Shown here: positions 51,055 to 60,126 of the stretch, in pieces
How positions within the stretch are numbered: the stretch's first letter is position 1
Layout of the letters: each line of letters opens with the position of its first letter
Assembly: GCA_035555975.1 (NCBI GenBank)
Contig: DATMFV010000073.1
Span: forward strand, 8,043-72,042
Reading direction: 5' to 3'
Origin: DATMFV01 sp035555975
GTDB lineage: Bacteria; Verrucomicrobiota; Verrucomicrobiia; Chthoniobacterales; Chthoniobacteraceae
Length of the DNA: 64,000 bases
Notes under the pieces: generated by a model
The model's input: only the letters and a program-made list of their open reading frames with translations
What the model was told of the DNA's origin: nothing
The model's database searches: none
Position numbers and translations under genes: made by a program

Positions 51055-51852
51055 TTACAACGGATCGAGCGGCGCTTCCAGCCTTCGTTTTCGTCTTCGG
51101 TCGATCATCCAGGCGAGCCAGATGCACGCTTCGTACATGAGACACATCGGCGCGGCCATCGAAAAGAAGGTGATCAGGTCAGGCGTCGGCGCGAGGATGG
51201 CGGCGATCACCATCAGGACGACGACGGCGTAGGGTCGCGTGCGGTTGAGGAACTCGAAACTGAGCATCCCCATGCCGACCAGGGTCATGACGACGATCGG
51301 CAACTCAAAGGCGATGCCGAAGGCAAGGGTCATATGGGTGACAAAGGAGAAATACTCGCGCACCGTCCAGGTCGGTTTCCAGTCGAGCGACTTGGCGTCC
51401 TGAAAGAAAAACTCCAGCGTCTGCGGCAGGACGAAGAAGTAGCAGAGGACCACCCCCCCCAGAAAGAGCCCGGTCCCGATTGCGATGCCGGGGAAGACCA
51501 CCTTTTTTTCCTTCTTCGTCAGCGCCGGGATGACGAACTGGGCGAGAAAAAGGAGGTGCAGCGGGAAGGAGACGACAAACCCGGCGTAAAAGGCGAGCTG
51601 GAAGGAGATCGTCAGCGAATCGGCCACGCCGAGGGTCTGGAGCCGCGCCACCAGTTCGGGGTCGACCGAAGCGAGCGGCTGCTGGACGATGCGCACCAGT
51701 TCGTGGCGCATGAAGAAGCTCCCGACCATGCTGGCCAGCAGCACCATCGCCATCTTCATCAGCATCCAGCGCAGGTCTTCAAGGTGCTCCAGAAACGGCT
51801 TGGTCTCGGCGCTCTCTTCGCGAAGCTGGAAAAAACGGTCAAGCAGGGACAT
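51055..51852 (-). CDS. tatC: Sec-independent (Tat) translocase subunit TatC
   Basis: 265 residues with six membrane helices. The N-terminal motif PFLEHLEDLRWMLMK matches the conserved cytoplasmic start of TatC, and FVLPQTLEFFFQ and ILAPTPDLITFFSMAAPM match later family motifs. TatC recognises twin-arginine signal peptides of folded proteins. No tatA or tatB is in the window. Confidence 0.93.
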   Translation of the reverse strand: MSLLDRFFQLREESAETKPFLEHLEDLRWMLMKMAMVLLASMVGSFFMRHELVRIVQQPLASVDPELVARLQTLGVADSLTISFQLAFYAGFVVSFPLHLLFLAQFVIPALTKKEKKVVFPGIAIGTGLFLGGVVLCYFFVLPQTLEFFFQDAKSLDWKPTWTVREYFSFVTHMTLAFGIAFELPIVVMTLVGMGMLSFEFLNRTRPYAVVVLMVIAAILAPTPDLITFFSMAAPMCLMYEACIWLAWMIDRRRKRRLEAPLDPL

Positions 51853-51979
51853 GCAGGCGAAAGAAGTCGGCGGGGCGGGCTGGGTTAAAAAAAGTCGGCG
51901 TCAATGGGGATGGTCGGGATCATTCTTTCCACAGGACGCGGGGAAAAGCAACGGCACAGTGAGGCCGCATGTTGCGATC

Positions 51980-54532
51980 CTACAACCGGGGGTCGACCGG
52001 TTCGCTCTCCAGAGCGAGCACCCCGAAGACGCATTCGTGCACCCGGCGAAGCGGTTCCCTCCGGACGAAACGTTCCAGCGCTTCCACGCCGAGGGCAAAC
52101 TCCCGCAGGGCGAGCGAACGTTTCGCCTTCAGGCCGCGTTGGCGCAGCCGCTCCAGGTGCTCCGGGCGGGTGTAATCGGGTCCATAAATGATCCTCAGGT
52201 ATTCCCGACCCCGGCACTTGATGGCCGGTTGAGCCGGTCCGCGCCTTCCCCGGGGGATGAAGTCGAGCGGTTTGATGACCATCCCTTCTCCTCCGTCGGC
52301 GGTCCATTCCAGCCAGCGGTCGATCGCCTCCTGCCCGGCTTCGGGGCGGGTGAGATCGACGACGAGGTGCCGGGTGGCGGCGACAATGCCCCCGGCGAGC
52401 TTCGCCAGCGTCGCCATGTGCCAGTCGTGCCGCCGGTGAACGTGGACGGCTCCCTCAGAGGCGAGCAGGTGAAACGGCGCGAGACGCAGGTCTTCCACCG
52501 ATTCGACCGGCCAGCAATAACGCCGATAGGCTTCCGTATAGGCCGCGAGGAGTTCGCTCCGCTCGCACGTTTCCTCGAGCGCCTCCCTGATGGCGACCCC
52601 GCGCCTCGCCGCTGCCTCCATCGTGGCCCGGGCATCGCCCAGCATGACGCGGCCCGCCGCGCCGACGGAGGCATACTGCCCGGCGATCAACGCCTGGGCC
52701 TTGGCCGACCACGGCATCAACTCGGCGTCAAAGCAGAACCAGTCGGATTGAAATGCCTCCCAGAGCCCCGCCGCCGTCACCTGTTCGCGCACGCGGGCGA
52801 GAAACGCCGCTTCGAGGAGCGGGTCATTGAAAAACCGGCGTCCCGTCCGCGTGTAAACGACCCCGATGCCTTCCCCCTCCACCCCGAAACGCCGGGTGGC
52901 GGCGGCTTCGTCCCTACAGAGGGTGACGATGACCCGGGAACCCATATGCTTTTCCTGGCAGACGACGACCGGCTGATCTTCGTTGCGGTAATAGCCGAGC
53001 GCTTCGCGGGGGTGTTCCAGCCACCCCTCCTCCCGGCTGGTTTCACATGGCGACATCGTCGGCGGCAGGTAGATGAGCCACCGGGGATCGACGGCAAACC
53101 GGCTCATCACCTCCAGAGCCGCGATCGAGTTTTCCTCGCGGATCGCGACCGTCCGGGCCAGCCGGGTTTCAATGATCCGTTTGCCGGAGACATCGGCGAG
53201 ATCGAGCCGGTCATCCGCCTGTTGCTGGGCGGACAACGCGGGAGCCTCGGGCGACGCAACGGAGGGAGCCGGGAACGGCTTGCGCGACTCCGCATGGGTC
53301 CGGTGCGCTGCCACGGAGACCAGTTCCCTTTCCGGATAGCGGAGCGCGGTCAGGCGGCCTCCAAAGACGCAGCCGGTGTCAAGATTGATCGTGCGGTTGA
53401 GCCAGTCGGGTTCCGGAACCGGCGTGTGTCCATACACCACCATTGCCGGGCCGCGATATTCGGCCGCCCAGTCGTAGCGCACCGGCAGGCCGAATTCGTC
53501 CGTTTCCCCGGTCGTCTCGCCGAAAAGCGCGAACTCCCGCACCGCCCCGGAGCCGCGCCCCTGCATCGACTGCTTCATCCCGGCATGGGCCACGACCAGT
53601 TTCCCTTCGTCGAGCACGTAGTGGCTGACCATGCCGTCGATAAAGGCGGCGACCTGTTGCGAAAACTCCTCCGGCTCGGCGGCGAGCTGTTCCAGCGACT
53701 CCGCCAGCCCGTGCCGGACCTGGACACTCCTGCCCCGCAGCTTGCGCATCAGTTTGACATCGTGATTGCCCGGGACGCACAACGCGCTCCCGGCCCGGGT
53801 CATGTTCATCGCGAGTTTGAGCACCGGCACCACCTTCGGCCCCCGGTCGACCAGATCCCCCAGAAAGACGGCCTTGCGCCCGGGCGGGGGAACGGCGGTG
53901 AAATTCGCCGGGTCGACGGCATAGCCGAGCGCCGTCAGCAGTTCGACCAGTTCATCATAGCAACCATGGACATCGCCGATGAGATCGAACGGCCCGTGAT
54001 CGGACTTGCGGTTGTTCCAGAGCGGTTCCCGCGTGATGACGGCGGCTTCTGTTTCCGCGACGCTTTTGAAGACCTGAAGATGGCGAAAGCCCTCCCGCGC
54101 CAGTTGGCGCAGCGAGCGGTGCAGGTCCTGGCTCTGTTTTCGGATCACGTGGGAGCCGAAATTCCGGTCCTCCCGCGCCTTGTTGCGTTCGTGGGCGATC
54201 CGTTCGGGCAGGTCGAAGACGATGGCGGTCGGGATGCAGTGGTATTTGCGGGCCAGTTCGACGAACGGCCTGCGTGCTTCCTTCTGCACATTGGTGGCGT
54301 CGATCACCGTCAGCCGCCCGGCGGCCAGCCGCTTTTCGGCAATGAAATGGAGCACTTCAAAGGCGTCGGTCGTGGCGGACTGGTCGTTCTCGTCGTCGGA
54401 GACCAGCGCCCGGCAGGCGTCGGAGGAGAGCACTTCGGTCGGCGCAAAATGTTTTCGCGCAAAGGTGCTTTTGCCCGAGCCGGAGACACCCACCAGGACA
54501 ACGAGAGAGAGTTCGGGGATTTTGACGTTCAT
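51980..54532 (-). CDS. pnkp: Bacterial polynucleotide kinase-phosphatase-ligase (Pnkp), RNA repair
   Basis: 850 residues from ATG 54532. Kinase domain: Walker A GVSGSGKS at 15-22. Calcineurin-like phosphatase domain: GDVHGCYDEL (186-195), GDLVDRG (225-231), GNHD (255-258), VVAHAG. C-terminal adenylyltransferase/ligase domain: QEKHMGSR (526-533), with Lys528 the likely adenylation site, and GEGMVIKP later. Pnkp heals 5'-OH and 2',3'-cyclic phosphate RNA ends and, with Hen1, seals them, for example in tRNAs cut by ribotoxins. Hen1 is encoded 19 bp upstream. Confidence 0.95.
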   Translation of the reverse strand: MNVKIPELSLVVLVGVSGSGKSTFARKHFAPTEVLSSDACRALVSDDENDQSATTDAFEVLHFIAEKRLAAGRLTVIDATNVQKEARRPFVELARKYHCIPTAIVFDLPERIAHERNKAREDRNFGSHVIRKQSQDLHRSLRQLAREGFRHLQVFKSVAETEAAVITREPLWNNRKSDHGPFDLIGDVHGCYDELVELLTALGYAVDPANFTAVPPPGRKAVFLGDLVDRGPKVVPVLKLAMNMTRAGSALCVPGNHDVKLMRKLRGRSVQVRHGLAESLEQLAAEPEEFSQQVAAFIDGMVSHYVLDEGKLVVAHAGMKQSMQGRGSGAVREFALFGETTGETDEFGLPVRYDWAAEYRGPAMVVYGHTPVPEPDWLNRTINLDTGCVFGGRLTALRYPERELVSVAAHRTHAESRKPFPAPSVASPEAPALSAQQQADDRLDLADVSGKRIIETRLARTVAIREENSIAALEVMSRFAVDPRWLIYLPPTMSPCETSREEGWLEHPREALGYYRNEDQPVVVCQEKHMGSRVIVTLCRDEAAATRRFGVEGEGIGVVYTRTGRRFFNDPLLEAAFLARVREQVTAAGLWEAFQSDWFCFDAELMPWSAKAQALIAGQYASVGAAGRVMLGDARATMEAAARRGVAIREALEETCERSELLAAYTEAYRRYCWPVESVEDLRLAPFHLLASEGAVHVHRRHDWHMATLAKLAGGIVAATRHLVVDLTRPEAGQEAIDRWLEWTADGGEGMVIKPLDFIPRGRRGPAQPAIKCRGREYLRIIYGPDYTRPEHLERLRQRGLKAKRSLALREFALGVEALERFVRREPLRRVHECVFGVLALESEPVDPRL

Positions 54533-54551
54533 GGGATCTCTTTCCATCTCT

Positions 54552-55955
54552 TTATCCGCAGCGCTGGAAGACCCCCATCTGCGTCGGCGAACCGACTTCC
54601 TCATCTTCGGGGCCGACCGGCAGGAAGCGGGCGGTATAACCAAAACGACCGGCCACCTCTTCGGCCCAGGCCCGGAACTCCGCACGGCTCCATTCGAAGC
54701 GGTGATCGCGGTGGCGCAACGCGTTTTCCCCAAGCGTGGGCCACCTGACGTTGTACTCGGCATTAGGGGTGGTCACGACCACGCTTTTCGGTTTCGCAAA
54801 TTCAAAAACCACCCGTTCAAAGGCGCGCAGGCGAGGGGGATCGAGGTGCTCGATCACTTCGACCAGCGCCGCCGCGTCAAAACCGCTCAGGCGTTCGTCG
54901 CGGTAGATCAGCGAACCGTGGAGGAGTTTGAGGCGGTTTTTCTGCCGCTCGGGCAGGCGTTCATAACGGAGGTTGCGCCGGGCGATTTCCAGAGCCCGGT
55001 GCGAAACGTCCATCCCGACGATCTCGCTGAACTGCTTTTCTGCCAACAGGAGCCGGAGCAGCTTCCCTTCGCCACAGCCGAGATCGAGCACCCGGGCCGC
55101 GCCGGTCTCCTTCAACGTCGCCAGAACGGTGTCGAGACGCTGTTCATTAAGGCTGGCCTGCTTTTCTGCGGTCGCTTCGTCGCCGGCGGGTTCTTCGCTT
55201 TCCCCGGAGCCATCGGCCTCGTCGGAGATCAGGCGATCGAGCGCGGAATGAACCAGCGAGCGCTGGTAACGCAGGTAGCGCTGCGCAATCAGGTCCTTCT
55301 CCGGATGGAGCGCGAGCCAGCCTTCTCCTTTTGCCAGCAGCTTCTCTACTTCACTTTCGCCGATCCAGTAGTGTTTGTTGTTGTCGAGGACCGGAATGAG
55401 GACGTAGAGATGACTCAACAACCGTTGAAGCGGGAGGGTTCCCTTCAATTTCAGCGAGTAGTACCGGCTTTCGCCCCATTGGGGAAACTGCGGATCAAGC
55501 GGCAGCCGTTCCGTCCCGACCTCGTAGCCGAGCGGTTCAAAAAGCCGGTGAAGGAGTTCCCCGCCGTGTCGGCACGCCACGACGGAAATCGAAGCCTCCA
55601 GGGCGAGCGGTTTGGCGACGGCCTCCGGGCGATCCCTGCAACGCCCTCCCAGGGCGCTGCCGAAGACTTCGGCAATGGCGACGCTCAGGAACGAGGAGGC
55701 GGCGTACGGCCGGTCATTGACATACTGGTCGAGCGAGCCGTCCTCACCGCCCGGCCCCTGCCGGGTGCGCACGAGCGCCACGGGGTCGACCGAAACGAAC
55801 AACGTTGCGGCACAGGCGGCTTCACCCGCTTCGGGGTAATAAACCCGCGCGGTCCCGAAACTGAGGCTGAACTTCTGCATCCTGTCGGGATGCTTGTGCA
55901 GAAGATAGCCGAGATCCGTCGCCGGGCGGGTGGTGGTCCGAAGGGTGAGGTGCAT
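54552..55955 (-). CDS. hen1: Hen1: 3'-terminal RNA ribose 2'-O-methyltransferase and Pnkp activator
   Basis: 467 residues. The N-terminal half (about 1-240) is the bacterial Hen1 ligase-activating region. The C-terminal half is the methyltransferase: VLDLGCGEGKLL (289-300) binds AdoMet; EVIEH (366-370) and HRDHRFEW (His418) provide the Glu-Glu-His-His metal site; VVVTTPNAEYNVRW is a Hen1 hallmark. It methylates the 2'-OH at the break so that repaired RNA resists recutting. It lies between a NUDIX gene and pnkp. Confidence 0.95.
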   Translation of the reverse strand: MHLTLRTTTRPATDLGYLLHKHPDRMQKFSLSFGTARVYYPEAGEAACAATLFVSVDPVALVRTRQGPGGEDGSLDQYVNDRPYAASSFLSVAIAEVFGSALGGRCRDRPEAVAKPLALEASISVVACRHGGELLHRLFEPLGYEVGTERLPLDPQFPQWGESRYYSLKLKGTLPLQRLLSHLYVLIPVLDNNKHYWIGESEVEKLLAKGEGWLALHPEKDLIAQRYLRYQRSLVHSALDRLISDEADGSGESEEPAGDEATAEKQASLNEQRLDTVLATLKETGAARVLDLGCGEGKLLRLLLAEKQFSEIVGMDVSHRALEIARRNLRYERLPERQKNRLKLLHGSLIYRDERLSGFDAAALVEVIEHLDPPRLRAFERVVFEFAKPKSVVVTTPNAEYNVRWPTLGENALRHRDHRFEWSRAEFRAWAEEVAGRFGYTARFLPVGPEDEEVGSPTQMGVFQRCG

Positions 55956-55973
55956 GATGAAAACGGACCCGGC

Positions 55974-56588
55974 TCAGGAGTTTTCCCCCGGGGGCGGGAG
56001 CCACCCGAGCGCTGCCAGCCGGGCATAGGCGGCGAGCGTGTTGGCGTCGACGATCTCGCCTTCGGCGATCATCGTCCGCAGTTGGGCGGGAGTGAAGGTG
56101 CGGCAGGCGGTGATCGCTTCGCTTTCCTCGGGGGTTGCGCCGTGGGGAGCCGGGACGACGGGGCTCGCCAGAAAGAGGAACGAGCATTCGTCCATGACCC
56201 CGGAGGAGGGGAAAAAGTGGCCCATCGCCCGGAGTTCGCCCCCTTCGGCGAGCCGGTAGCCGGTCTCTTCGGTCAGTTCGCGCAGGGCGGTCTCCCGCAA
56301 GGTGTCGGGGCCGTCCCAGCGGTCGACCTGACCGGCGGGAAATTCCCAGAGTTCACGGCAGACCGGCACGCGTTCCTGGCGGATCAGGATCAAGCCCCCT
56401 TCCGCCGTGAGCGGCGCGATCACACACGCCGCGCGGCGGTGGATCACGGTCCACGGGACCCCTTCCGGTCGGCTCGGGGTCTGGCGGACGATCGCTTCGA
56501 CCTGGATGTGCGGCCCGTCGTAGAGGTTTTCGCGCCGGAGGGTTTTCCAGCCTCCTTCTTCCGGGATGAGATCGTGGAATTTGCCCAT
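55974..56588 (-). CDS. NUDIX hydrolase (ADP-ribose pyrophosphatase-like)
   Basis: 204 residues from ATG 56588. A NUDIX box near RELTEETGY is preceded by GPDTLRETAL; the first part has extra residues compared with the canonical GX5EX7 spacing. WEFPAGQVDRW and a C-terminal substrate-specificity region fit the ADP-ribose/NudF-like branch. It hydrolyses a nucleoside diphosphate linked to another group; the substrate is unknown. It begins 2 bp after argH and ends 18 bp before hen1. Confidence 0.85.
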   Translation of the reverse strand: MGKFHDLIPEEGGWKTLRRENLYDGPHIQVEAIVRQTPSRPEGVPWTVIHRRAACVIAPLTAEGGLILIRQERVPVCRELWEFPAGQVDRWDGPDTLRETALRELTEETGYRLAEGGELRAMGHFFPSSGVMDECSFLFLASPVVPAPHGATPEESEAITACRTFTPAQLRTMIAEGEIVDANTLAAYARLAALGWLPPPGENS

Positions 56589-56590
56589 CG

Positions 56591-57952
56591 CTACAACGTC
56601 TTCTTCCAATGCTCAAGCCGCGCGCGGACATTGGCGGGCGAGGGAGCGCCGGGGTTGGTGCGGGCATTGATGGAACGGGCGACGTGGAAGAGTTCGAAGA
56701 CATCCTCCTCAAACGCGGGCGAGAGCGAGCGGAACTGGTCTAGGGTCAGCTCCTGCATCGGCACCTTCTTTTCAAGGCAGAGGGCGACCGCGCGGCCGAC
56801 GATCTCGTGCGCCTTGCGGAACGGCACCCCGTGGAGGACGAGGTAGTCGGCAACGTCGGTGGCGAGCAGGTTCCAGTCGCTCACGGCGGCGGCGGTCGTC
56901 TGCCGGTGGACTTTGACTTCGCGCATCATCGCGGCAAAGATCGTCAGCGCCGCCTTGGCGGTATCGATCGAGTCAAAGAGCGGCTCCTTGTCTTCCTGCA
57001 TGTCGCGATTGTAGGTCATCGGCAACCCTTTGAGCGTGGTGAGCAGCGAGACGAGGTTGCCGACGAGGCGACCGCTCTTGCCCCGGGTCAGTTCGGCCAC
57101 GTCCGGGTTTTTCTTCTGCGGCATCAGGCTCGAACCGGTGGTGTAGGCGTCGGAAAGGGTGACGAAGCCGAACTCCGCCGAGGCCCAGAGGATCAGGTCT
57201 TCACTCAGGCGCGAGAGGTGGATGCCGAGCAGGGCGAGCGCGCTCAAGGTTTCGACGGCGAAGTCGCGGTCGCTGACGGCGTCCATGCTGTTTTGCGTGA
57301 TGGCTGGAAAATCGAGCAGCCGGGCGACCAGTTCGCGGTCGAGGTTGATGGTCGAACCGGCGATCGCCCCGGAGCCGAGCGGCAGGACGTTGACCCGCTT
57401 GCGGGCATCGCGCAGCCGTTCGCCATCGCGCGAGAACATCTCGACGTAGGCAAGCAGGTGATGGGCGAAAAGGACCGGCTGGGCGCGCTGGAGGTGGGTG
57501 TAACCGGGGATGACGACCTCCTCGTACCGTTCGCCGAGTTCCACAAGGCTCCGGGAGAGATCGGCCAGCAGCGCGGTGAGCGTGTCGATCTCCTCGCGCA
57601 GGTAGAGGCGGATGTCGAGCGCCACCTGGTCGTTGCGGCTCCGGGCGGTGTGGAGCTTGGCCCCGGCGTCGCCGATGCGGCGGGTCAGTTCCGCCTCGAT
57701 GTTCATGTGGACATCCTCAAGCTCCTCCTTCCACGCAAAGTCGCCCCGGTCGATCTCGCCGCGGATTTCGAGCAGGCCCGAGCGGATCGCGTCGAGTTCC
57801 CCTTGAGTCAGAAGCCCGGCGGCGACGAGCGCCGTTGCATGGGCGATGGAGCCTTCGATGTCGTGCCGGTAAAGCCGCCAGTCGAAGGAAATCGACTCGC
57901 TGTAGCTTTGGAGAAGTTGTGCTGTATCGGTTTTAAAACGCCCTTTCCACAT
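56591..57952 (-). CDS. argH: Argininosuccinate lyase
   Basis: 453 residues, normal length. It splits argininosuccinate into arginine and fumarate, the last step of arginine synthesis. Family signatures are SRNDQVALDIRLYLR, GYTHLQRAQPVLFAHH and the catalytic loop GSSLMPQKKNPD. First gene of a run with the NUDIX, Hen1 and Pnkp genes; no other arg gene is nearby. Confidence 0.95.
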   Translation of the reverse strand: MWKGRFKTDTAQLLQSYSESISFDWRLYRHDIEGSIAHATALVAAGLLTQGELDAIRSGLLEIRGEIDRGDFAWKEELEDVHMNIEAELTRRIGDAGAKLHTARSRNDQVALDIRLYLREEIDTLTALLADLSRSLVELGERYEEVVIPGYTHLQRAQPVLFAHHLLAYVEMFSRDGERLRDARKRVNVLPLGSGAIAGSTINLDRELVARLLDFPAITQNSMDAVSDRDFAVETLSALALLGIHLSRLSEDLILWASAEFGFVTLSDAYTTGSSLMPQKKNPDVAELTRGKSGRLVGNLVSLLTTLKGLPMTYNRDMQEDKEPLFDSIDTAKAALTIFAAMMREVKVHRQTTAAAVSDWNLLATDVADYLVLHGVPFRKAHEIVGRAVALCLEKKVPMQELTLDQFRSLSPAFEEDVFELFHVARSINARTNPGAPSPANVRARLEHWKKTL

Positions 57953-58024
57953 AGAGGTGGGAAGGATGAAGCAGGTTCGCCCGGAAATACAGCGTCTTTT
58001 TTGGGGGCGGAGCGAGGCGTTCTG

Positions 58025-58882
58025 TCAAGATTTGTTGACTGACCCCCTCGTCCGGTTGGCGATCTTGTCGCGGCCGAGTTCGAGGATGCGGCGTTCGGCG
58101 CGGGTGAGGCTGTGAATCCCTTCGCGCGAGATTTTTTCGAGGATCGGGTCGATCTCTTCGCTGATGAACTCCTTGGGCGTCATCCGTTGCTGCCGGTCGT
58201 GATTGCGGCGGCGTTCCCAGAAGTAGCGCTGGAAGAAAAAGCTGCCGCCGTAGCCATTGCGCCGGACGTAAAACCAGCCGGTCAACGCCCCGCCCAGATG
58301 GGCGACATGCCCGATGTCCGATCCGATCCCGCCCGCGGCAAAGACGATCGAACTGACGATCACCGCCCAGCCGAGCCACTTGGCGCGCATCCGCAACGGG
58401 ATGACGAAGAAAATCAGCGCGGTGATTTCGAGTTCGGGCAGGATGGTGGTAAAGGCGAGAATGACGGCACACACCCCCCCCGAAGCGCCGATCAACTGGA
58501 TCGCCTCCGGCCCGGCGATCAACTGCGCGATCCCGCCGATCAACCCGCCCAGGAAGAAGATCGCCAGCAGGTGGTTGCGCCCGCAGACGGTCTCCACCTC
58601 CCGCCCCGCGAAGTAGAGCCCCATGCAGTTGACCAGCAGGTGCAGCACGCCGCCGTGCAGGAACATGTAGGAGAGAAACTGCCAGTAATACCCCTGCGCG
58701 ATGCCGCCGCGGCTTAAGGCAAAGTAGTCCAGGATCGTTTCCGAAACGCCGGGGAAGGCCAGGCCGAGGAGCCGGGTCAGGATGAAGATACCGACGTTAA
58801 GGGCGATGAGAATCGTCATCATCGAAAAACGCCCGCCCGACCAGCGACGCGGGAATGGAACTGTTTGGTGACCGAACTGCAT
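58025..58882 (-). CDS. Rhomboid-family intramembrane serine protease
   Basis: 285 residues. Six or so membrane helices. GASGG with Ser134 and AHLGG with His195 form the catalytic dyad, and YMFLHGGVLHLLVNCMGLY (helix 2 His-Asn motif) completes the rhomboid signature. The C-terminal 80 residues are cytoplasmic and charged (RRILELGRDKIANRT). It cleaves membrane proteins within the bilayer; the substrate is unknown. Confidence 0.93.
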   Translation of the reverse strand: MQFGHQTVPFPRRWSGGRFSMMTILIALNVGIFILTRLLGLAFPGVSETILDYFALSRGGIAQGYYWQFLSYMFLHGGVLHLLVNCMGLYFAGREVETVCGRNHLLAIFFLGGLIGGIAQLIAGPEAIQLIGASGGVCAVILAFTTILPELEITALIFFVIPLRMRAKWLGWAVIVSSIVFAAGGIGSDIGHVAHLGGALTGWFYVRRNGYGGSFFFQRYFWERRRNHDRQQRMTPKEFISEEIDPILEKISREGIHSLTRAERRILELGRDKIANRTRGSVNKS

Positions 58883-59030
58883 TAAAAAGGGAAAATTTTG
58901 AGGAGGGCGCTTGGGATTACCTTATCGGCGCCATGTGGGTTGTCGAATAAGAATCGGCCCGTTTCAGGTGATTGCGCGGGAGGGGGAGCGCTTTGAGCCC
59001 CGGGAAAGCGGCGCGCCGCCAAAAAGGTCG

Positions 59031-59930
59031 CTACGACACCGGGCCGGGGCCGCGCCCGTGGTAGGAGGCGGGGACGACGATCCGGAGCGGTTTGGGATGG
59101 AAATGGAAGTCGATCGGGGTATCGCCGATCACTTCCCCGTCGACTTCGACCGGCACCGGCATGTCCGCCGAGACCTGGAGGCGGCGGGTCTGGAGGGAAA
59201 CCACGTCGTGGAGCTGGTGCTGAAAACGGAAGAAAATCGCCTGGAGGTAGCGGGCGATGTCGAGGTAGCCGAGGTTCTGGAAGAGGATGACATCAAGCAG
59301 GCCGTCGTGGCTGCGCGCCTCGGGAAAAACGGGGAAGGGACCGCCGTAAAACCGCCCGTTGCCGACGAGGACGAACGAGCCGTCGTGCGTGGTCCCTTCG
59401 GCGGTGCGGATCGTCAGCCGGGGTGGCTTGCGCGAGGCGATCTGCGTGGCGGAGATCAGGTAACTCAACGGCCCGAGGTGGCGCTTGAAGGCGTGACTCG
59501 TCTCCCGGATGACCTGCGCATCGAGCCCGACCCCGGCCAGTTGGATAAAGGCATGTCCGTTGGCCAGCGGGAGGTCGACCTCGCACGTCCGGTCGGCTTC
59601 GATGATCTCCCAGCACCGTTCCAGCGAACGGGGGAGGCCGAGTTCCGCCGCAAAGACATTCATCGTCCCGACCGGCAGGAGCCCCAGGGAGAGGTCCGAC
59701 CCGGCGATGCCGTTGATGATCTCGTTGACCGTGCCGTCGCCACCGGCGGCGATGACCCGGCGATACCCTTTGCCCACGGCCCATTGCGCGATGGAGCGCG
59801 CCTGCCCCGGGTGCGCGGTTTCGCGGACCAGCACCGGGGAGGAGCCGATCAGCTTCCCCAGGCGACGGCGCAGCCCCCGGGCGCGACCGCTCCGGGCGGT
59901 GGGGTTGAGGATCAGGATCGAACGGTTCAT
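59031..59930 (-). CDS. Diacylglycerol kinase family lipid kinase (YegS/DgkB-like)
   Basis: 299 residues from ATG 59930; a GTG codon just upstream is also possible. The start is ILILNPTARSG, and VIAAGGDGTVNEIINGI is the GGDGT nucleotide-binding motif. LLPVGTMNVFAAELGLP is the second family motif, and the C-terminal beta domain has VEVDGEVIG. Members phosphorylate lipids at the membrane. Confidence 0.92.
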   Translation of the reverse strand: MNRSILILNPTARSGRARGLRRRLGKLIGSSPVLVRETAHPGQARSIAQWAVGKGYRRVIAAGGDGTVNEIINGIAGSDLSLGLLPVGTMNVFAAELGLPRSLERCWEIIEADRTCEVDLPLANGHAFIQLAGVGLDAQVIRETSHAFKRHLGPLSYLISATQIASRKPPRLTIRTAEGTTHDGSFVLVGNGRFYGGPFPVFPEARSHDGLLDVILFQNLGYLDIARYLQAIFFRFQHQLHDVVSLQTRRLQVSADMPVPVEVDGEVIGDTPIDFHFHPKPLRIVVPASYHGRGPGPVS

Positions 59931-60126
59931 CACGATTTCTGACTTTCTTTTCAGCGCTGCGGCGTTAGGTTGTGCATGAATGATCGCATTGAACTTGCCT
60001 TTCCACCCCGGCGGTGCGTCGTTGGCCCGACGGGCCTTCCTCTCAAGACAACCATCCGGCGGCGTCGGGAAACCGGTGACCAGTCAGCGATTCCCCAGGG
60101 GCGTCGTTTCCTTTTAGTTTGCCATC

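Noticed and set aside
51689..54748. A 1019-codon open frame on the + strand opposite pnkp
   Set aside because: Same reason: the - strand protein has all Pnkp motifs, whereas the + strand product is Arg/Pro/Gly-rich with no domains.
59009..59020. GCGGCGCGCCGC palindrome after the lipid kinase gene
   Set aside because: A perfect palindrome with no loop space makes a poor hairpin; likely chance in GC-rich DNA.
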